Source: Cobetia amphilecti (GTDB lineage: Bacteria > Pseudomonadota > Gammaproteobacteria > Pseudomonadales > Halomonadaceae). Taken from it: a stretch of DNA of 64,000 nt. The notes beneath the pieces are model-generated. The model did not search any database, was not told where the DNA came from, and saw only the letters and a program-made list of their open reading frames with translations. Made by a program: the position numbers and the translations under genes. The stretch spans positions 620,001 to 684,000 of the forward strand of contig NZ_CP084115.1 of assembly GCF_020217465.1 (NCBI RefSeq), read 5' to 3'. Below, piece by piece: positions 34,358 through 44,580 of the stretch (positions within the stretch are counted from its first letter, which is position 1; each line of letters starts with the position of its first letter).

Positions 34358-35243
34358 ACTGCTCGGCATGAGTGCCAATGTGCCGACCGATATCTGCTTC
34401 AGCTTCGCCGGTTTTCTGCAGCGAGGCGGTGGTACTGGTCCGCACCGCGATGGTTGGGGAATCGCCTTCTATGAAGAGGGCGGTTATCGCGAATTCCGTG
34501 ACCCGCATCCGTCGGTGGATTCGCCCATCGCGCGCATGATTCTCGATTATCCGATCAAGTCGCAGATGGTCATCAGCCATATTCGCCAGGCCAATGTCGG
34601 CCAGGTGACACTGGCCAATACCCACCCGTTCACGCGCGAGCTGTGGGGCCGTCAGTGGTGCTATGCCCACAACGGTCAGCTGGCGGACTGGCAGGCACTG
34701 CCCCTGCCGTACTATCGCCCGGTGGGCAGCACGGACAGCGAGCACGCCGCCTGCTTCCTGCTCGGCGAGATCCGGCGCGCCTTCCCGAATCCGCCGGCGC
34801 GGTGCGAAGACCTGTGGCGGCATCTGCACGCCCAGTGCGAGCGTCTGCGCGGGCTTGGCGTCTTCAATCTGCTGCTCTCCGATGGCGTGCATCTCTACGC
34901 CTACTGCTCCACCAAGCTGGCGCACATCACGCGCCGTGCGCCCTTCGGGCAGGCGAGCCTCACCGACTTCGAGATGAGCGTCGACTTCCAGCAGCACACC
35001 ACCGATGCCGATGTGGTCTCGGTGATCGCCACCGATCCGCTCACTGACAACGAGCAATGGCAGCGCCTGCTGCCGGGGCAGCTGGTGGTGTTCCGCGAAG
35101 GCGAGCTGGTCGCCAGTCTCGGTGGCGAGTTGCCGCTGAGCCAGGAAGAGCCAGGGCAGGAGCAGGCCGAGAGCGGGGCGGTCGATCGCACCGCGACCGC
35201 GCGCCGCAAACCCGACTGGCTGGCTTCAGACTTGAGCTGCTGA
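34350..35243 (+). CDS. yafJ: class II glutamine amidotransferase domain protein (YafJ-like)
   Basis: A 297-residue stand-alone Ntn-hydrolase of the class II glutamine amidotransferase family. The nucleophile is Cys2 (MCELLGMSANVP), exposed after removal of Met1. Further glutaminase motifs are GPHRDGWGIAFYEEGG, HIRQANVG, NTHPFTRELWG and AHNGQLADW. No synthase domain is attached, so the acceptor of the ammonia is unknown. The ATG overlaps the end of the vWA gene by 8 bases, giving a coupled pair of a periplasmic and a cytoplasmic protein. The C-terminal 35 residues are a charged tail. A 19-bp repeat spans the stop codon. Confidence 0.88.
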   Translation: MCELLGMSANVPTDICFSFAGFLQRGGGTGPHRDGWGIAFYEEGGYREFRDPHPSVDSPIARMILDYPIKSQMVISHIRQANVGQVTLANTHPFTRELWGRQWCYAHNGQLADWQALPLPYYRPVGSTDSEHAACFLLGEIRRAFPNPPARCEDLWRHLHAQCERLRGLGVFNLLLSDGVHLYAYCSTKLAHITRRAPFGQASLTDFEMSVDFQQHTTDADVVSVIATDPLTDNEQWQRLLPGQLVVFREGELVASLGGELPLSQEEPGQEQAESGAVDRTATARRKPDWLASDLSC

Positions 35244-35283
35244 CGTTTGGCTGAGTCGCTGACGTTTGGCTGAGTCGCTGACG
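35239..35283 (+). repeat. 19-bp repeat spanning the yafJ stop codon
   Basis: Two identical units, GCTGACGTTTGGCTGAGTC, at 35239-35257 and 35258-35276, with the start of a third copy. The first contains the stop codon TGA (35241-35243). Confidence 0.92.
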
Positions 35284-35316
35284 CTGAGTGACGTAGAAAG
35301 AGCTTGAATGCCAGAC

Positions 35317-35350
35317 ACACGAAGGGCCGCAATCGCGGCCCTTCGTGTTT
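35317..35350 (+). terminator. bidirectional terminator between yafJ and cysK
   Basis: ACACGAAGGGCCGC and GCGGCCCTTCGTGT pair around AATC and are followed by TT. It lies between convergent genes and can serve both. Confidence 0.85.
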
Positions 35351-35379
35351 GCGGCTTTTGCCTGGTCAACGCGTGAGGC

Positions 35380-36345
35380 TCAGCCTTCGACGTCGTCGAA
35401 CATGCCGGCGAACATCGGCGAGGACAGGTAGCGCTCGCCGCTGTCCGGCAGGATGACGACGATGGACTTGTCGGCGTAGGCCGGGTCTTCCGCCAGACGC
35501 AGCGCCGCGGTCATCGCCGCCCCGCAGGAGATGCCGCACATGATGCCTTCTTCCTGCATGATGCGACGCGCCATGGCCATGGCGTCTTCACTGGCGACCG
35601 GCTCGACACGATCGATCAGCGCCAGGTCCAGGTTGTCGGGAATGAAGTTGGCGCCGATGCCCTGGATCTTGTGCGGGGCCGGCGTGATCGACTCGCCCTG
35701 CATGCGCTGGGTGATGATGGCGGATTCCGCCGGCTCCACCGCCACGGCTTCGAGTGACTGGCCGCGCACCGTCTTGAAGTAGCGGGCGATGCCGCTGATG
35801 GTGCCGCCGGTACCGACGCCCGCCACCAGCACGTCCATCTCGCCATCCAGCGCGTCCCACAGCTCCGGGCCGGTGGTCTCTTCGTGGATGCGCGGGTTGG
35901 CCGGGTTGGAGAACTGCTGCGGCAGGAAATAGCGTTCCGGTTCGGCCTTCTGCAGCTCGCAGGCCTTGTCGATGGCGCCCTGCATGCCCTTGGCCGGATC
36001 GGTCAGCACCAGGTTGGCGCCGAGGGATTTCAGCACCTTGCGACGTTCCATGCTCATGGAGGATGGCATGGTCAGCGTGACGGGGTAGCCACGCGCCGCG
36101 CCGACGAAGGCCAGCGCGATGCCGGTATTGCCGGAGGTCGGCTCGATGATCTCCATGCCCGGCTTGAGCACGCCGCGCTCTTCGGCGTCCCACACCATGC
36201 TGGCACCGATACGGCACTTGACCGAGAACGCCGGGTTGCGGGCTTCCACCTTGGCGTACAGGCGTGGATGGCTGCTGAGGCGGTTGATCTTGACCAGCGG
36301 CGTATTGCCGATGGCTTGCGAGTTGTCCTGATAGATCTTGGCCAT
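35380..36345 (-). CDS. cysK: cysteine synthase A
   Basis: A 321-residue O-acetylserine sulfhydrylase that makes L-cysteine from O-acetylserine and sulfide with PLP. The cofactor lysine is Lys43 in [11 protein letters not shown], the phosphate-binding loop is [16 protein letters not shown], and the substrate loop is [16 protein letters not shown]. The length matches E. coli CysK (323). AGAGGAC before the ATG at 36345 sets the start; the frame is open 83 codons further without support. It is transcribed alone and divergent from fadD. Confidence 0.96.
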   Translation of the reverse strand: MAKIYQDNSQAIGNTPLVKINRLSSHPRLYAKVEARNPAFSVKCRIGASMVWDAEERGVLKPGMEIIEPTSGNTGIALAFVGAARGYPVTLTMPSSMSMERRKVLKSLGANLVLTDPAKGMQGAIDKACELQKAEPERYFLPQQFSNPANPRIHEETTGPELWDALDGEMDVLVAGVGTGGTISGIARYFKTVRGQSLEAVAVEPAESAIITQRMQGESITPAPHKIQGIGANFIPDNLDLALIDRVEPVASEDAMAMARRIMQEEGIMCGISCGAAMTAALRLAEDPAYADKSIVVILPDSGERYLSSPMFAGMFDDVEG

Positions 36346-36865
36346 GCGAGGTCCTCTGGGTATCTGGCGGCTAGACAGCGAGCATGCCCGCTGCTTGAGT
36401 GAAGTGATGACGCTCAGCAGCGCCTGTCGCGACTGTATGAGCATAAGGTTAAGGGCTAGCCGAGCGCGACTCAAAGGCCTGAAGCGCATAACGACATGGC
36501 AAGGTTGGCAGTCGCGGCTAGCCTCTGACCAAGGTCGTACAAGAGTAGTGATCTGATTTAACGAGACTTTTTGGGATGTGAACGATGGTTTCAATCGGTC
36601 GTTTTACATCGTTGGCGTGACTGGTTAAGGTGAAGCGCGGCGGCCCTGGAGGTTCTTGCCGGGGTGTCGTCGGTGTATTGCCGGCACCTGCGCGCGCGCT
36701 GTCGCGCCGTCCTTTTCCCCATCACGCCGTCATTCATGTCATTGTTCACATGTGGGCGTGACGCCCTGATAACAACAAGTGCTGAATTCTCGCCTGTGGC
36801 TGCCAGTGAAAGACTCCGCGCCCGGCCACGATCCAGCAGACGAATGCAGTCATGGAGCCCAAGCC
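36346..36865. other. 520-base divergent promoter region, cysK/fadD
   Basis: No gene. It should hold promoters for both flanking genes. I looked for a PsrA-type CAAAC-N4-GTTTG palindrome in front of fadD and did not find one. No hairpin or repeat stands out. Confidence 0.5.
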
Positions 36866-38626
36866 ATGCATGATGCCAATCCTGCCAACGCCTCGGCAGA
36901 CCCGGAAGCCGACAAGGCGTCTGATCACGCTGGCCCCGTGACCGGGGACGCCAACCTGATCGTCAGTGGTGAGCCGTTGTCCGGTCTCGAGGATTACCCC
37001 TCGATTCTCGAGGTCTTCGAGGCCAGCTGCGCCAACTATGCCGAGCGTCCGGCCTTCAGCTGCATGGACAAGACGCTCAGCTACGCCGATGTGGACCGCC
37101 TGTCGCGCAATTTCGCCGCCTGGCTGGAACACGAGACCGGCCTTGAGCCCGGTGATCGCATCGCCATCCAGCTGCCGAACCTGCTGCAGTTCCCGGTGGC
37201 GGTGTTCGGTGCATTGCGCGCCGGTCTGGTGGTGGTCAACACCAACCCGCTCTACACCGAACGCGAGATGCAGCACCAGTTCCATGACTCCGGCGCTCGC
37301 GCCATCGTGATTCTGGCCAACATGGCGGACAAGCTCGAGAAGGTGCTCAAGCGCACCGACATCGAGGAGGTCATCATCACCGAGATCGGTGACCTGCATG
37401 ACTTCCCCAAGCGTCCGCTGATCAACCTGGCGGTGCGCTACGTCAAGAAGATGGTGCCGAAGTACCACCTGCCCGACGCACACGGCCTGCGTGACGTGCT
37501 CAAGCGCGGGGCGGGGCTCTCGCACACGCGTGTCACGCGCCAGCCCGAGGACATCGCCGCGCTGCAGTACACCGGCGGTACCACCGGGGTTGCCAAGGGC
37601 ACCATGCTGACCCACCGCAATCTGGTCGCCAACATGCTGCAGGCGCGCGGCGTGATCAGTGATGTGCTCAATGAAGGTCAGGAGGTGCTGATCGCGCCGC
37701 TGCCGGTCTATCACATCTATACCTTCACGGTGAATTGCCTCTACAGCATGGAGAGCGGCAACCACAGCGTGCTGATCACCAATCCGCGCGATATCGATGG
37801 CTTCATCAAGACACTGGCCAGGACACCGTTCACCGCCTTCGTCGGCCTCAATACGCTGTTCTCGGCGCTATGTCAGCGTGATGACTTCAAGGCGCTGGAC
37901 TTCTCGAGTCTCAAGCTGACCATCTCCGGCGGCATGGCGCTGACGCGCAGCGCGGCCGAGCGCTGGGAAGCCGTCACCGGCTGCCCGATCGCCGAGGGCT
38001 ACGGCATGACCGAGACCTCGCCCATCGTCAGCTTCAATCCGCCGCGCGAGCTGCAGCTGGGCACCATCGGCAAGCCGGTGCCGGGCACCGAGCTCAAGGT
38101 GGTGGACGCCGATGGTGTGACGCTGGGGCGCGATGCGCCGGGCGAGCTGTGCGTGCGCGGCCCCCAGGTGATGAAGGGTTACTGGCAGCGTGACGACGCC
38201 ACGCGTGAGGCGATGGATGACGAGGGCTTCATCCGCACCGGCGATATCGCGGTCATCCAGCAGGATGACTTCGTGCGCATCGTCGATCGCAAGAAGGACA
38301 TGATCATCGTCTCCGGCTTCAATGTGTTCCCCAACGAGATCGAGGACGTGGTCAGCGGCCATCCGGATATCGTCGAGGCGGCGGCAGTGGGCGTGCCGGA
38401 CGAGCAGAGCGGCGAGGCGATCAAGCTGTTCGTGGTCTCAAGCAACCCGGATCTGGATCGCGACACCCTGCGAAGCTGGTGCAAGGAGCAGCTGACCGGC
38501 TACAAGGTGCCGCGCTTCGTCGAATTCCGCGATGAACTGCCCAAGACCAACGTCGGCAAGGTGCTGCGCCGTGAGCTGCGCGACAGCGAAGAGAGCGGTG
38601 GCAATACGCCGCTACGCGAGCACTGA
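36866..38626 (+). CDS. fadD: long-chain fatty-acid-CoA ligase
   Basis: A 586-residue adenylate-forming enzyme that activates fatty acids to acyl-CoA at the inner membrane. The ATP/AMP motif is YTGGTTGVAKGTMLTHRN, the adenylate-binding motif is EGYGMTETSP, and the FACS signature region is DEGFIRTGDIAVIQQDDF followed by VDRKKDMIIVSGFNVFPNEIE. The last catalytic lysine is in PKTNVGKVLRREL. GGAG lies 8 bases before the ATG at 36866; the frame is open 29 codons upstream. A terminator follows, so it is monocistronic. Confidence 0.95.
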   Translation: MHDANPANASADPEADKASDHAGPVTGDANLIVSGEPLSGLEDYPSILEVFEASCANYAERPAFSCMDKTLSYADVDRLSRNFAAWLEHETGLEPGDRIAIQLPNLLQFPVAVFGALRAGLVVVNTNPLYTEREMQHQFHDSGARAIVILANMADKLEKVLKRTDIEEVIITEIGDLHDFPKRPLINLAVRYVKKMVPKYHLPDAHGLRDVLKRGAGLSHTRVTRQPEDIAALQYTGGTTGVAKGTMLTHRNLVANMLQARGVISDVLNEGQEVLIAPLPVYHIYTFTVNCLYSMESGNHSVLITNPRDIDGFIKTLARTPFTAFVGLNTLFSALCQRDDFKALDFSSLKLTISGGMALTRSAAERWEAVTGCPIAEGYGMTETSPIVSFNPPRELQLGTIGKPVPGTELKVVDADGVTLGRDAPGELCVRGPQVMKGYWQRDDATREAMDDEGFIRTGDIAVIQQDDFVRIVDRKKDMIIVSGFNVFPNEIEDVVSGHPDIVEAAAVGVPDEQSGEAIKLFVVSSNPDLDRDTLRSWCKEQLTGYKVPRFVEFRDELPKTNVGKVLRRELRDSEESGGNTPLREH

Positions 38627-38704
38627 GAAAAGCGCTGAGCCGGCGGCGTGGCAGGGAACAAGCGCCGCCAAGGTTGGGCGCGGCTACGCGCAGGGCTACA
38701 ATGG

Positions 38705-38734
38705 ACGGCCCGTCACTTGTTGACGGGCCGTTTT
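38705..38734 (+). terminator. intrinsic terminator after fadD
   Basis: ACGGCCCGTCA and TGACGGGCCGT pair around CTTGT and are followed by TTTG. Confidence 0.88.
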
Positions 38735-38846
38735 GTCATTCAGGTGTCATGGCTTGCTGCCTCGTGCAGGCGAGCGTGAGGCTGAATTCCCGAGAGTTTC
38801 CGGCTGCGCGCGTGGCGTGTGGTCGCTGGTTGAGAAGAGGCAGTCC

Positions 38847-41800
38847 TTGAGCGACACCGCTACCGCACCGTCCGAACATGCGCGTCTTGAAGCCCTCGCG
38901 GCTCGCCTTGAACGCGCCCTGAGCCGTGATCAGCGCGAGCTGGGCAAGCGCCTGGCTGGCCTGCGGCGGCGTCTCAAGGAAGGCAAGCCGGTCGATCGTG
39001 CCATCAACGATATCGAGAGCCGCCTGGAGGCGAGCATCGCCCAGCGCGCCGCCCGCGAGACGGCACTGGCACGCTGGCAGACCCCCGCCGCGCTCAACTA
39101 TCCGCCGGAACTGCCGGTGGTGGAGCGTCGCGAAGACATCCTCGCCGCGCTTGCCGAGCATCAGATCGTGGTGGTCGCCGGTGAGACCGGCTCGGGCAAG
39201 ACCACTCAGCTGCCCAAGCTGTGTCTGGAGATGGGGCTGGGGCGCAACGGCCTGATCGGCCACACCCAGCCACGTCGTCTGGCGGCGCGCTCGGTGGCGG
39301 CGCGTCTGGCCGAGGAGCTCGAGACGACACTCGGCGAGACGGTCGGGTATCAGGTGCGCTTCAACGACACCACCGGCCCGTCGACGCTGATCAAGCTGAT
39401 GACCGACGGTATCCTCCTGGCGGAAACCCAGCATGATCCGGACCTGAGCCGCTACGAGGCGATCATCATCGATGAGGCCCACGAGCGCAGTCTGAACATC
39501 GACTTCCTGCTGGGTTATCTCAAGCGTCTCACCGCGCGCCGTCCGGACCTCAAGATCATCATCACCTCGGCGACCATCGACGTGGAGCGCTTCAGTCAGC
39601 ACTTCGCGGCCCAGGATGGCACGCCGGCGCCCATCGTCTCGGTCAGCGGGCGCAACTTCCCGGTCGAGACCCAGTACCTGCCACTGGTGCGCGACGCCGA
39701 GGATGAGGAAGACCTCAGCCTGCAGGAGGGTATCCTGCGCGCGGTGGAAGAGTTGTCGGTGATCGAGCGCGAGAAGGGCTGGATGCAGGGCCCGCGTGAC
39801 GTGCTGATCTTCCTGCCCGGCGAGCGCGAGATCCGCGCCACCGCGGACACCCTGCGTCGCGCCCAGCTGCGTGATACCGAGGTGCTGCCGCTGTACGCGC
39901 GCCTCTCCAACGAAGAGCAGAACCGCGTCTTCCAGCCGCATCGTGGCCGCCGCATCGTGCTGGCCACCAATGTCGCCGAGACCTCGCTGACCGTGCCGGG
40001 CATCCGCTACGTGATCGACCCGGGCCTGGTGCGCATCAGCCGCTACAGCTATCGCTCCAAGATCCAGCGTCTGCCGGTGGAACCGATCAGCCAGGCCAGC
40101 GCCAACCAGCGCAAGGGCCGCTGCGGGCGTATCGCCGAAGGCCTGTGCATCCGCCTCTACAGCGAGGAGGACTTCCTCGCGCGTCCGGAATACACCGAAC
40201 CGGAAATCCAGCGCACCAACCTGGCCTCGGTGATCCTGTCGATGCTGTCGCTCAAGCTGGGCGATATCGAGAAGTTTCCCTTCGTCGATGCGCCGGACTC
40301 GCGCTTCGTCACCGATGGCTTCCGCCTGCTGCGCGAACTGGGCGCGGTGGATGAACACAACCGTCTGAGCCGTGATGGCCGCACCCTGGCGCGTCTGCCC
40401 ATCGACCCGCGTCTGGCGCGCATGGTGCTTGAGGGCGCCTCGCGCGGCTGCCTGCGTGAAGTGCTGATCATCGTCAGCGCGCTGTCGATCCAGGACCCGC
40501 GCGAGCGCCCTGCCGACAAGCGCCAGCAGGCCGATCAGATCCACCATGAGTGGGATGACGACAATTCCGACTTCGTCAGCTGGCTGAATCTGTGGGAAGG
40601 CTTCGAACTGGCGCGGGATGCGCTGGGTGCCAACCCGCTGCGCCGCTGGTGCAAGGCGCGCTTCCTCAACTATCTGCGCCTGCGCGAGTGGCATGACACC
40701 TTCCGTCAGCTCAAGCAGCTGACGCGCGACCTGGGGCTGGAGATGACCAGCGCCCAGCATGAGCGCGACACCGAGGCCCAGGCCGAGGTCACCGCGCGGG
40801 TACTGGCCTCACCGGGGCAGGGTCGCCGCCCGTCGGTGGCCATCGATCACGAATCACTGCATCGCGCGCTGTTGACCGGGCTGCTCTCCAATCTTGGCCT
40901 CAAGCAGGAAAATCGCGAGTATCTCGGCGCGCGCAACCGACGCTTCTTCGTCCACCCGGGCTCCGGCGTGGCCAAGAAGTCGCCCAAGTGGGTGATGGCG
41001 GCCGAGATGGTCGAGACCACCAAGCTCTACGCGCGTCAGGTCGCGGCGATCAAGCCCGAGTGGGTCGAGCCGCTGGCCGAGCATCTGGTCAAGCGCAGCT
41101 ACAGCGAGCCGCACTGGGAGATGAAGCGTGCCCAGGTGGTCGCCAGTGAGCAGGTGACCCTGTTCGGGCTGCCCATCGTCACCGCGCGCAAGGTGCATTA
41201 CGGCCCGCTGGCGCCGGAAGAGTCTCGCGAGCTGTTCATTCGCCGTGCGCTGGTCGAGGGCGAATTCCAGACCCGTGCGCCGTTCTTCGCCCACAATCGC
41301 GGCCTGATGGATGAGGTCGGTGAGCTTGAGGACCGCGCGCGCAAGCGTGACATCCTCGTCGACGAAGAGACGCTGTTCGCCTTCTATGCCGAGCGGATTC
41401 CGGAAGGCATCTACAACGGGCGCAGCTTCGACAAGTGGCGCAAGGAGGCCGAGCGCGACAACCCCGATGTCCTGCATCTGAATCTCGACGACCTGATGGC
41501 GCGCGACGCCGAGGAAGTCACCGTCGCGCGCTACCCCGAACAGCTGCACCACAATAGCGTCGCCTACCCGCTGAGCTATCACTTCGCGCCCGGCGCGGTG
41601 GATGACGGCGTGACGATGATCGTGCCGGCGGCGATGCTCTCGCAGCTGCCACGCTATCGCATCGAATGGCTGGTGCCGGGGCTGTTGCGCGACAAGGCCA
41701 TCGCGCTGATGAAGTCGCTGCCCAAGCAGTACCGCAAGCAGGTGGTGCCGATTCCCAATTGGGTCGACGCCGCACTTGAGGCGCTGACCCCGGACGACGT

Positions 41801-43013
41801 GCCGCTGACCGATGCGCTGGCCGAGTTCATGCGCGTCAAGACTGGCTTGCGCCTGCCGCAGGATGCCTGGGCGCCCGAAACGCTGGAACCGCACCTGAAG
41901 ATGAACCTGCGTATCGTCGATCAGGACGGCAAGGTGCTGGGCGAAGGGCGTGATCTCGAGGCGCTGGAGGCTCGCTTCAAGGACTCGGCCGCGGCCGCCG
42001 CGCGGGCGATGGCCAGCCGCAGCCGTGAAGCCGACAGCGAAGTGCTGGAAGATCTGCCGGAGGCGCCGATCGCCACCTCGCACAGCACCACCCAGGCGGG
42101 CATTCGCGTCGAGGCCTATCCGGCGCTGGTGGTGAAGGCGGCAGCGCCTGCCGACGGCGGCATGAGCGCCAAGCAGCGCAAGCTGGCGCGCAAGACCGGC
42201 AAGAACAGCGCGCCGTCCAGCCATGCGCCTGCCAGCGCGACGGCTCAGGTCGAGCAGAATCTGAGCGTGGAGCTGTTCGATCATCCGGCCAAGGCCGCCG
42301 CCGCGCACCGTGATGGCATCACGCGTCTGGCGATGGCACGCCTGCCGGACCAGGTGCGCTATCTGGACCGTGACCTCAAGGCGCTGGAGCGCTGTGCGCT
42401 GCTGTTCGCCAAGGTCGGCACGCGTCGCCAGCTGGCGGATGACTTCATCTACAGCGTCTTCGAGCAGGTGATGGCCGTCGAGCCGCTGCCGCGTTCGCGC
42501 AGCGAACTGCAGGCGCGTCTCGATGACAGGCGGGCCGAGCTGGTGCCGCACGCCGAGGCGCTGCTCAAGCCGCTGGAAGCCGCACTCAAGCAGCATCTGG
42601 AGCTTTCCAAGCGCCTCAAGGGCAAGATCGACTTCTCGATGGCGCTGGTGGTGGCTGATCTCAAGGCCCAGCAGGCGCGCCTGATCACGCCGGGCTTCAT
42701 CCAGGCCTCCGGTGAATGGCTGCATCAGCTGCCGCGCTATGTGGAGGCGATGCTGATCCGTCTCGACAAGGCGCCGCGTGAGCGCATGCGCGACCAGCGT
42801 GACATGGAGGAGGTCAAGGGCTTTGAATCCCGCCTTGATGCCCGTCTGAGCAAGGCGCGCGAGCAGGGGCTGCCGGATGCGGAGCTGGAAGAGTTCGGCT
42901 GGTGGCTGCAGGAACTGCGCGTCTCGCTGTTTGCCCAGCAGCTCGGCACCCTGGAGACCGTCTCCGCCAAGCGCCTCGAGAAACGCTGGCAGGAGCTGAT
43001 GGCGCGCCGCTGA
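38847..43013 (+). CDS. hrpA: ATP-dependent RNA helicase HrpA
   Basis: A 1388-residue DEAH-box helicase, somewhat longer than E. coli HrpA (1300). The helicase core has Walker A GETGSGKTTQ, motif Ia TQPRRLAARSVA, the DEAH box IIDEAHERS, motif III SATID and motif VI (QRKGRCGRIAEG). Winged-helix, HA2 and OB regions and the long HrpA-specific C-terminal DUF3418 region follow. The start is probably TTG at 38847, giving LSDTATAPSEHARLEAL, with AAGAGG 6 bases upstream. An open frame reaches back to the fadD terminator, and a GTG at 38817 is the alternative. Confidence 0.93.
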   Translation: MSDTATAPSEHARLEALAARLERALSRDQRELGKRLAGLRRRLKEGKPVDRAINDIESRLEASIAQRAARETALARWQTPAALNYPPELPVVERREDILAALAEHQIVVVAGETGSGKTTQLPKLCLEMGLGRNGLIGHTQPRRLAARSVAARLAEELETTLGETVGYQVRFNDTTGPSTLIKLMTDGILLAETQHDPDLSRYEAIIIDEAHERSLNIDFLLGYLKRLTARRPDLKIIITSATIDVERFSQHFAAQDGTPAPIVSVSGRNFPVETQYLPLVRDAEDEEDLSLQEGILRAVEELSVIEREKGWMQGPRDVLIFLPGEREIRATADTLRRAQLRDTEVLPLYARLSNEEQNRVFQPHRGRRIVLATNVAETSLTVPGIRYVIDPGLVRISRYSYRSKIQRLPVEPISQASANQRKGRCGRIAEGLCIRLYSEEDFLARPEYTEPEIQRTNLASVILSMLSLKLGDIEKFPFVDAPDSRFVTDGFRLLRELGAVDEHNRLSRDGRTLARLPIDPRLARMVLEGASRGCLREVLIIVSALSIQDPRERPADKRQQADQIHHEWDDDNSDFVSWLNLWEGFELARDALGANPLRRWCKARFLNYLRLREWHDTFRQLKQLTRDLGLEMTSAQHERDTEAQAEVTARVLASPGQGRRPSVAIDHESLHRALLTGLLSNLGLKQENREYLGARNRRFFVHPGSGVAKKSPKWVMAAEMVETTKLYARQVAAIKPEWVEPLAEHLVKRSYSEPHWEMKRAQVVASEQVTLFGLPIVTARKVHYGPLAPEESRELFIRRALVEGEFQTRAPFFAHNRGLMDEVGELEDRARKRDILVDEETLFAFYAERIPEGIYNGRSFDKWRKEAERDNPDVLHLNLDDLMARDAEEVTVARYPEQLHHNSVAYPLSYHFAPGAVDDGVTMIVPAAMLSQLPRYRIEWLVPGLLRDKAIALMKSLPKQYRKQVVPIPNWVDAALEALTPDDVPLTDALAEFMRVKTGLRLPQDAWAPETLEPHLKMNLRIVDQDGKVLGEGRDLEALEARFKDSAAAAARAMASRSREADSEVLEDLPEAPIATSHSTTQAGIRVEAYPALVVKAAAPADGGMSAKQRKLARKTGKNSAPSSHAPASATAQVEQNLSVELFDHPAKAAAAHRDGITRLAMARLPDQVRYLDRDLKALERCALLFAKVGTRRQLADDFIYSVFEQVMAVEPLPRSRSELQARLDDRRAELVPHAEALLKPLEAALKQHLELSKRLKGKIDFSMALVVADLKAQQARLITPGFIQASGEWLHQLPRYVEAMLIRLDKAPRERMRDQRDMEEVKGFESRLDARLSKAREQGLPDAELEEFGWWLQELRVSLFAQQLGTLETVSAKRLEKRWQELMARR

Positions 43014-43335
43014 TGTCCTGAGGCTGGGCTCTGCCCTGGCTGAAGCTCTGTCATGGCTGAAGCTCTGCCTTGTCTGGGCCATTCCAGGGCGCTGTGCGTG
43101 GCATCAGGGGCTTGCGTGACCGGTACGTGGAGGCGTGCCGCGGCGGGATGGCCCAAGCTGCAGACAGGAATTGCTGTTTAAGCATTCACTGTGATCGCCC
43201 GACAAATGCTGACTCGGGCGTCTGGAATCGCCGAGACAGCGTACACTGAACATGGGGCATGACGACGCGGCGCCGGGTCGTGCCCCGCTCAATTCTGGTG
43301 ATATCCCGCGGGATAGCACTGTCAGGAGTGGATGC
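43014..43335. other. 322-base gap between hrpA and the ketosynthase gene
   Basis: No gene and no clear terminator. It holds the 17-bp repeat at 43028-43078 and presumably the promoter of the ketosynthase gene. Confidence 0.5.
43028..43078 (+). repeat. 17-bp tandem repeat 15 bases after the hrpA stop
   Basis: Units GCTCTGCCCTGGCTGAA, GCTCTGTCATGGCTGAA and GCTCTGCCTTGTCTGGG lie head to tail; the first two differ at two positions. Confidence 0.88.
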
Positions 43336-44580
43336 ATGCCAAACAATGACAATGATCACGCTGCCGATACGCAACACGCCAACGCCGGTCAGTCCATGAG
43401 CGCCAGCGGCAATCATCGCGTACTGATCACCGGCAGCGGGCTCTACACGCCGCCCAATGCCATCAGCAACGAGGCATTGGTGGCGTCCTTCAATGCCTGG
43501 GTGGCGGCGGACAATGCCGCCAATGCCGACGCCATCGCACGTGGTGAGCGTGAGGCGCGCACCGAGTCCAGCGCCGAATTCATCGTCAAGGCCTCGGGTA
43601 TCCACAGCCGCTACGTGCTGGATGCCGAGGGCATTCTCGACCCGGAGCGCATGCGCCCACGCCTGCCGGCGCGCGCCAATGACCAGCCCTCGGTGCAGTG
43701 CGAGATGGGCGTGGCGGCCGCGCGTGAAGCGCTGGCGGCGGCGGGCGTCAACGCCGCGGACCTGGATCTGGTCATCGTGGCCTGTTCCAACCTCGAGCGC
43801 CCCTATCCGGCGGTGGCGGTGGAACTGCAGGCCGCGCTTGAGGCCGGTGGCTATGCCTTCGACATGAACGTGGCGTGCAGCTCCGCCACCTTCGGCATCG
43901 AGACCGCTGCCAACGCGATTCGCAGCGGCAGTGCCAGGCGTGTGCTGATGGTCAATCCGGAGATCTGCAGTGCGCATCTCAACTTCCGCGACCGTGACAG
44001 CCACTTCATCTTCGGGGATGCTTGCACGGCCGTGGTGCTGGAGGCGGCGGATGTCGCCACGCGCACCGATGGCTTCGAGGTGCTCGGCACGCGACTGGTG
44101 ACGCGCTTCTCCAATGCGATACGCAACAATTTCGGCTTCCTCAATCGCACGGCGGTGCTTGAGGACGACGTGGCATCCGCGATGACACTCGACAGCGCAA
44201 GCCATCGTGTAAAGGCCGATGACAAGCTGTTCATCCAGGAAGGGCGGCGCGTCTTCCGCGAGGTCTGCCCGATGGTGGCCGAGCTGATCACCACCCATCT
44301 GGGCGAGATCGAGGCAGACGGCGGTGATGTTGATCGCATGTGGTTGCATCAGGCCAACCGCCACATGAACGACATGATCGCGCGGCGTGTGCTGGGGCGT
44401 GACCCGTCGAGCGAGGAAGCGCCGATCATTCTCGATCGCTACGCCAATACCAGCTCCGCGGGCTCGGTGATCGCCTTCCATCTCCATCACGCTGATCTGG
44501 CGCCGGGGAGCCTCGGGGTATTGTGTTCTTTCGGGGCAGGCTACAGTGCCGGCAGCGTGCTGCTGAAACGCTGCGGTTGA
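43336..44580 (+). CDS. beta-ketoacyl-ACP synthase III (FabH-like)
   Basis: A 414-residue thiolase-fold condensing enzyme. The active-site cysteine is in NVACSSATFGIETA, the histidine in MWLHQANRHMND and the asparagine in DRYANTSSAGS, the Cys-His-Asn triad of KAS III enzymes. It is longer than housekeeping FabH (about 317 residues) because of an N-terminal extension of some 25 residues and an insertion around FNAWVAADNAANADAIARG. It resembles the second FabH-type enzymes of pseudomonads, which feed short acyl-CoAs into fatty-acid synthesis. The start has AGGAG 7 bases upstream. It is not next to other fab genes. Confidence 0.88.
   Translation: MPNNDNDHAADTQHANAGQSMSASGNHRVLITGSGLYTPPNAISNEALVASFNAWVAADNAANADAIARGEREARTESSAEFIVKASGIHSRYVLDAEGILDPERMRPRLPARANDQPSVQCEMGVAAAREALAAAGVNAADLDLVIVACSNLERPYPAVAVELQAALEAGGYAFDMNVACSSATFGIETAANAIRSGSARRVLMVNPEICSAHLNFRDRDSHFIFGDACTAVVLEAADVATRTDGFEVLGTRLVTRFSNAIRNNFGFLNRTAVLEDDVASAMTLDSASHRVKADDKLFIQEGRRVFREVCPMVAELITTHLGEIEADGGDVDRMWLHQANRHMNDMIARRVLGRDPSSEEAPIILDRYANTSSAGSVIAFHLHHADLAPGSLGVLCSFGAGYSAGSVLLKRCG

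Noticed and set aside
38736-43082. Two long minus-strand frames (674 and 742 codons)
   Set aside because: Both mirror hrpA, have shadow composition and no motifs.
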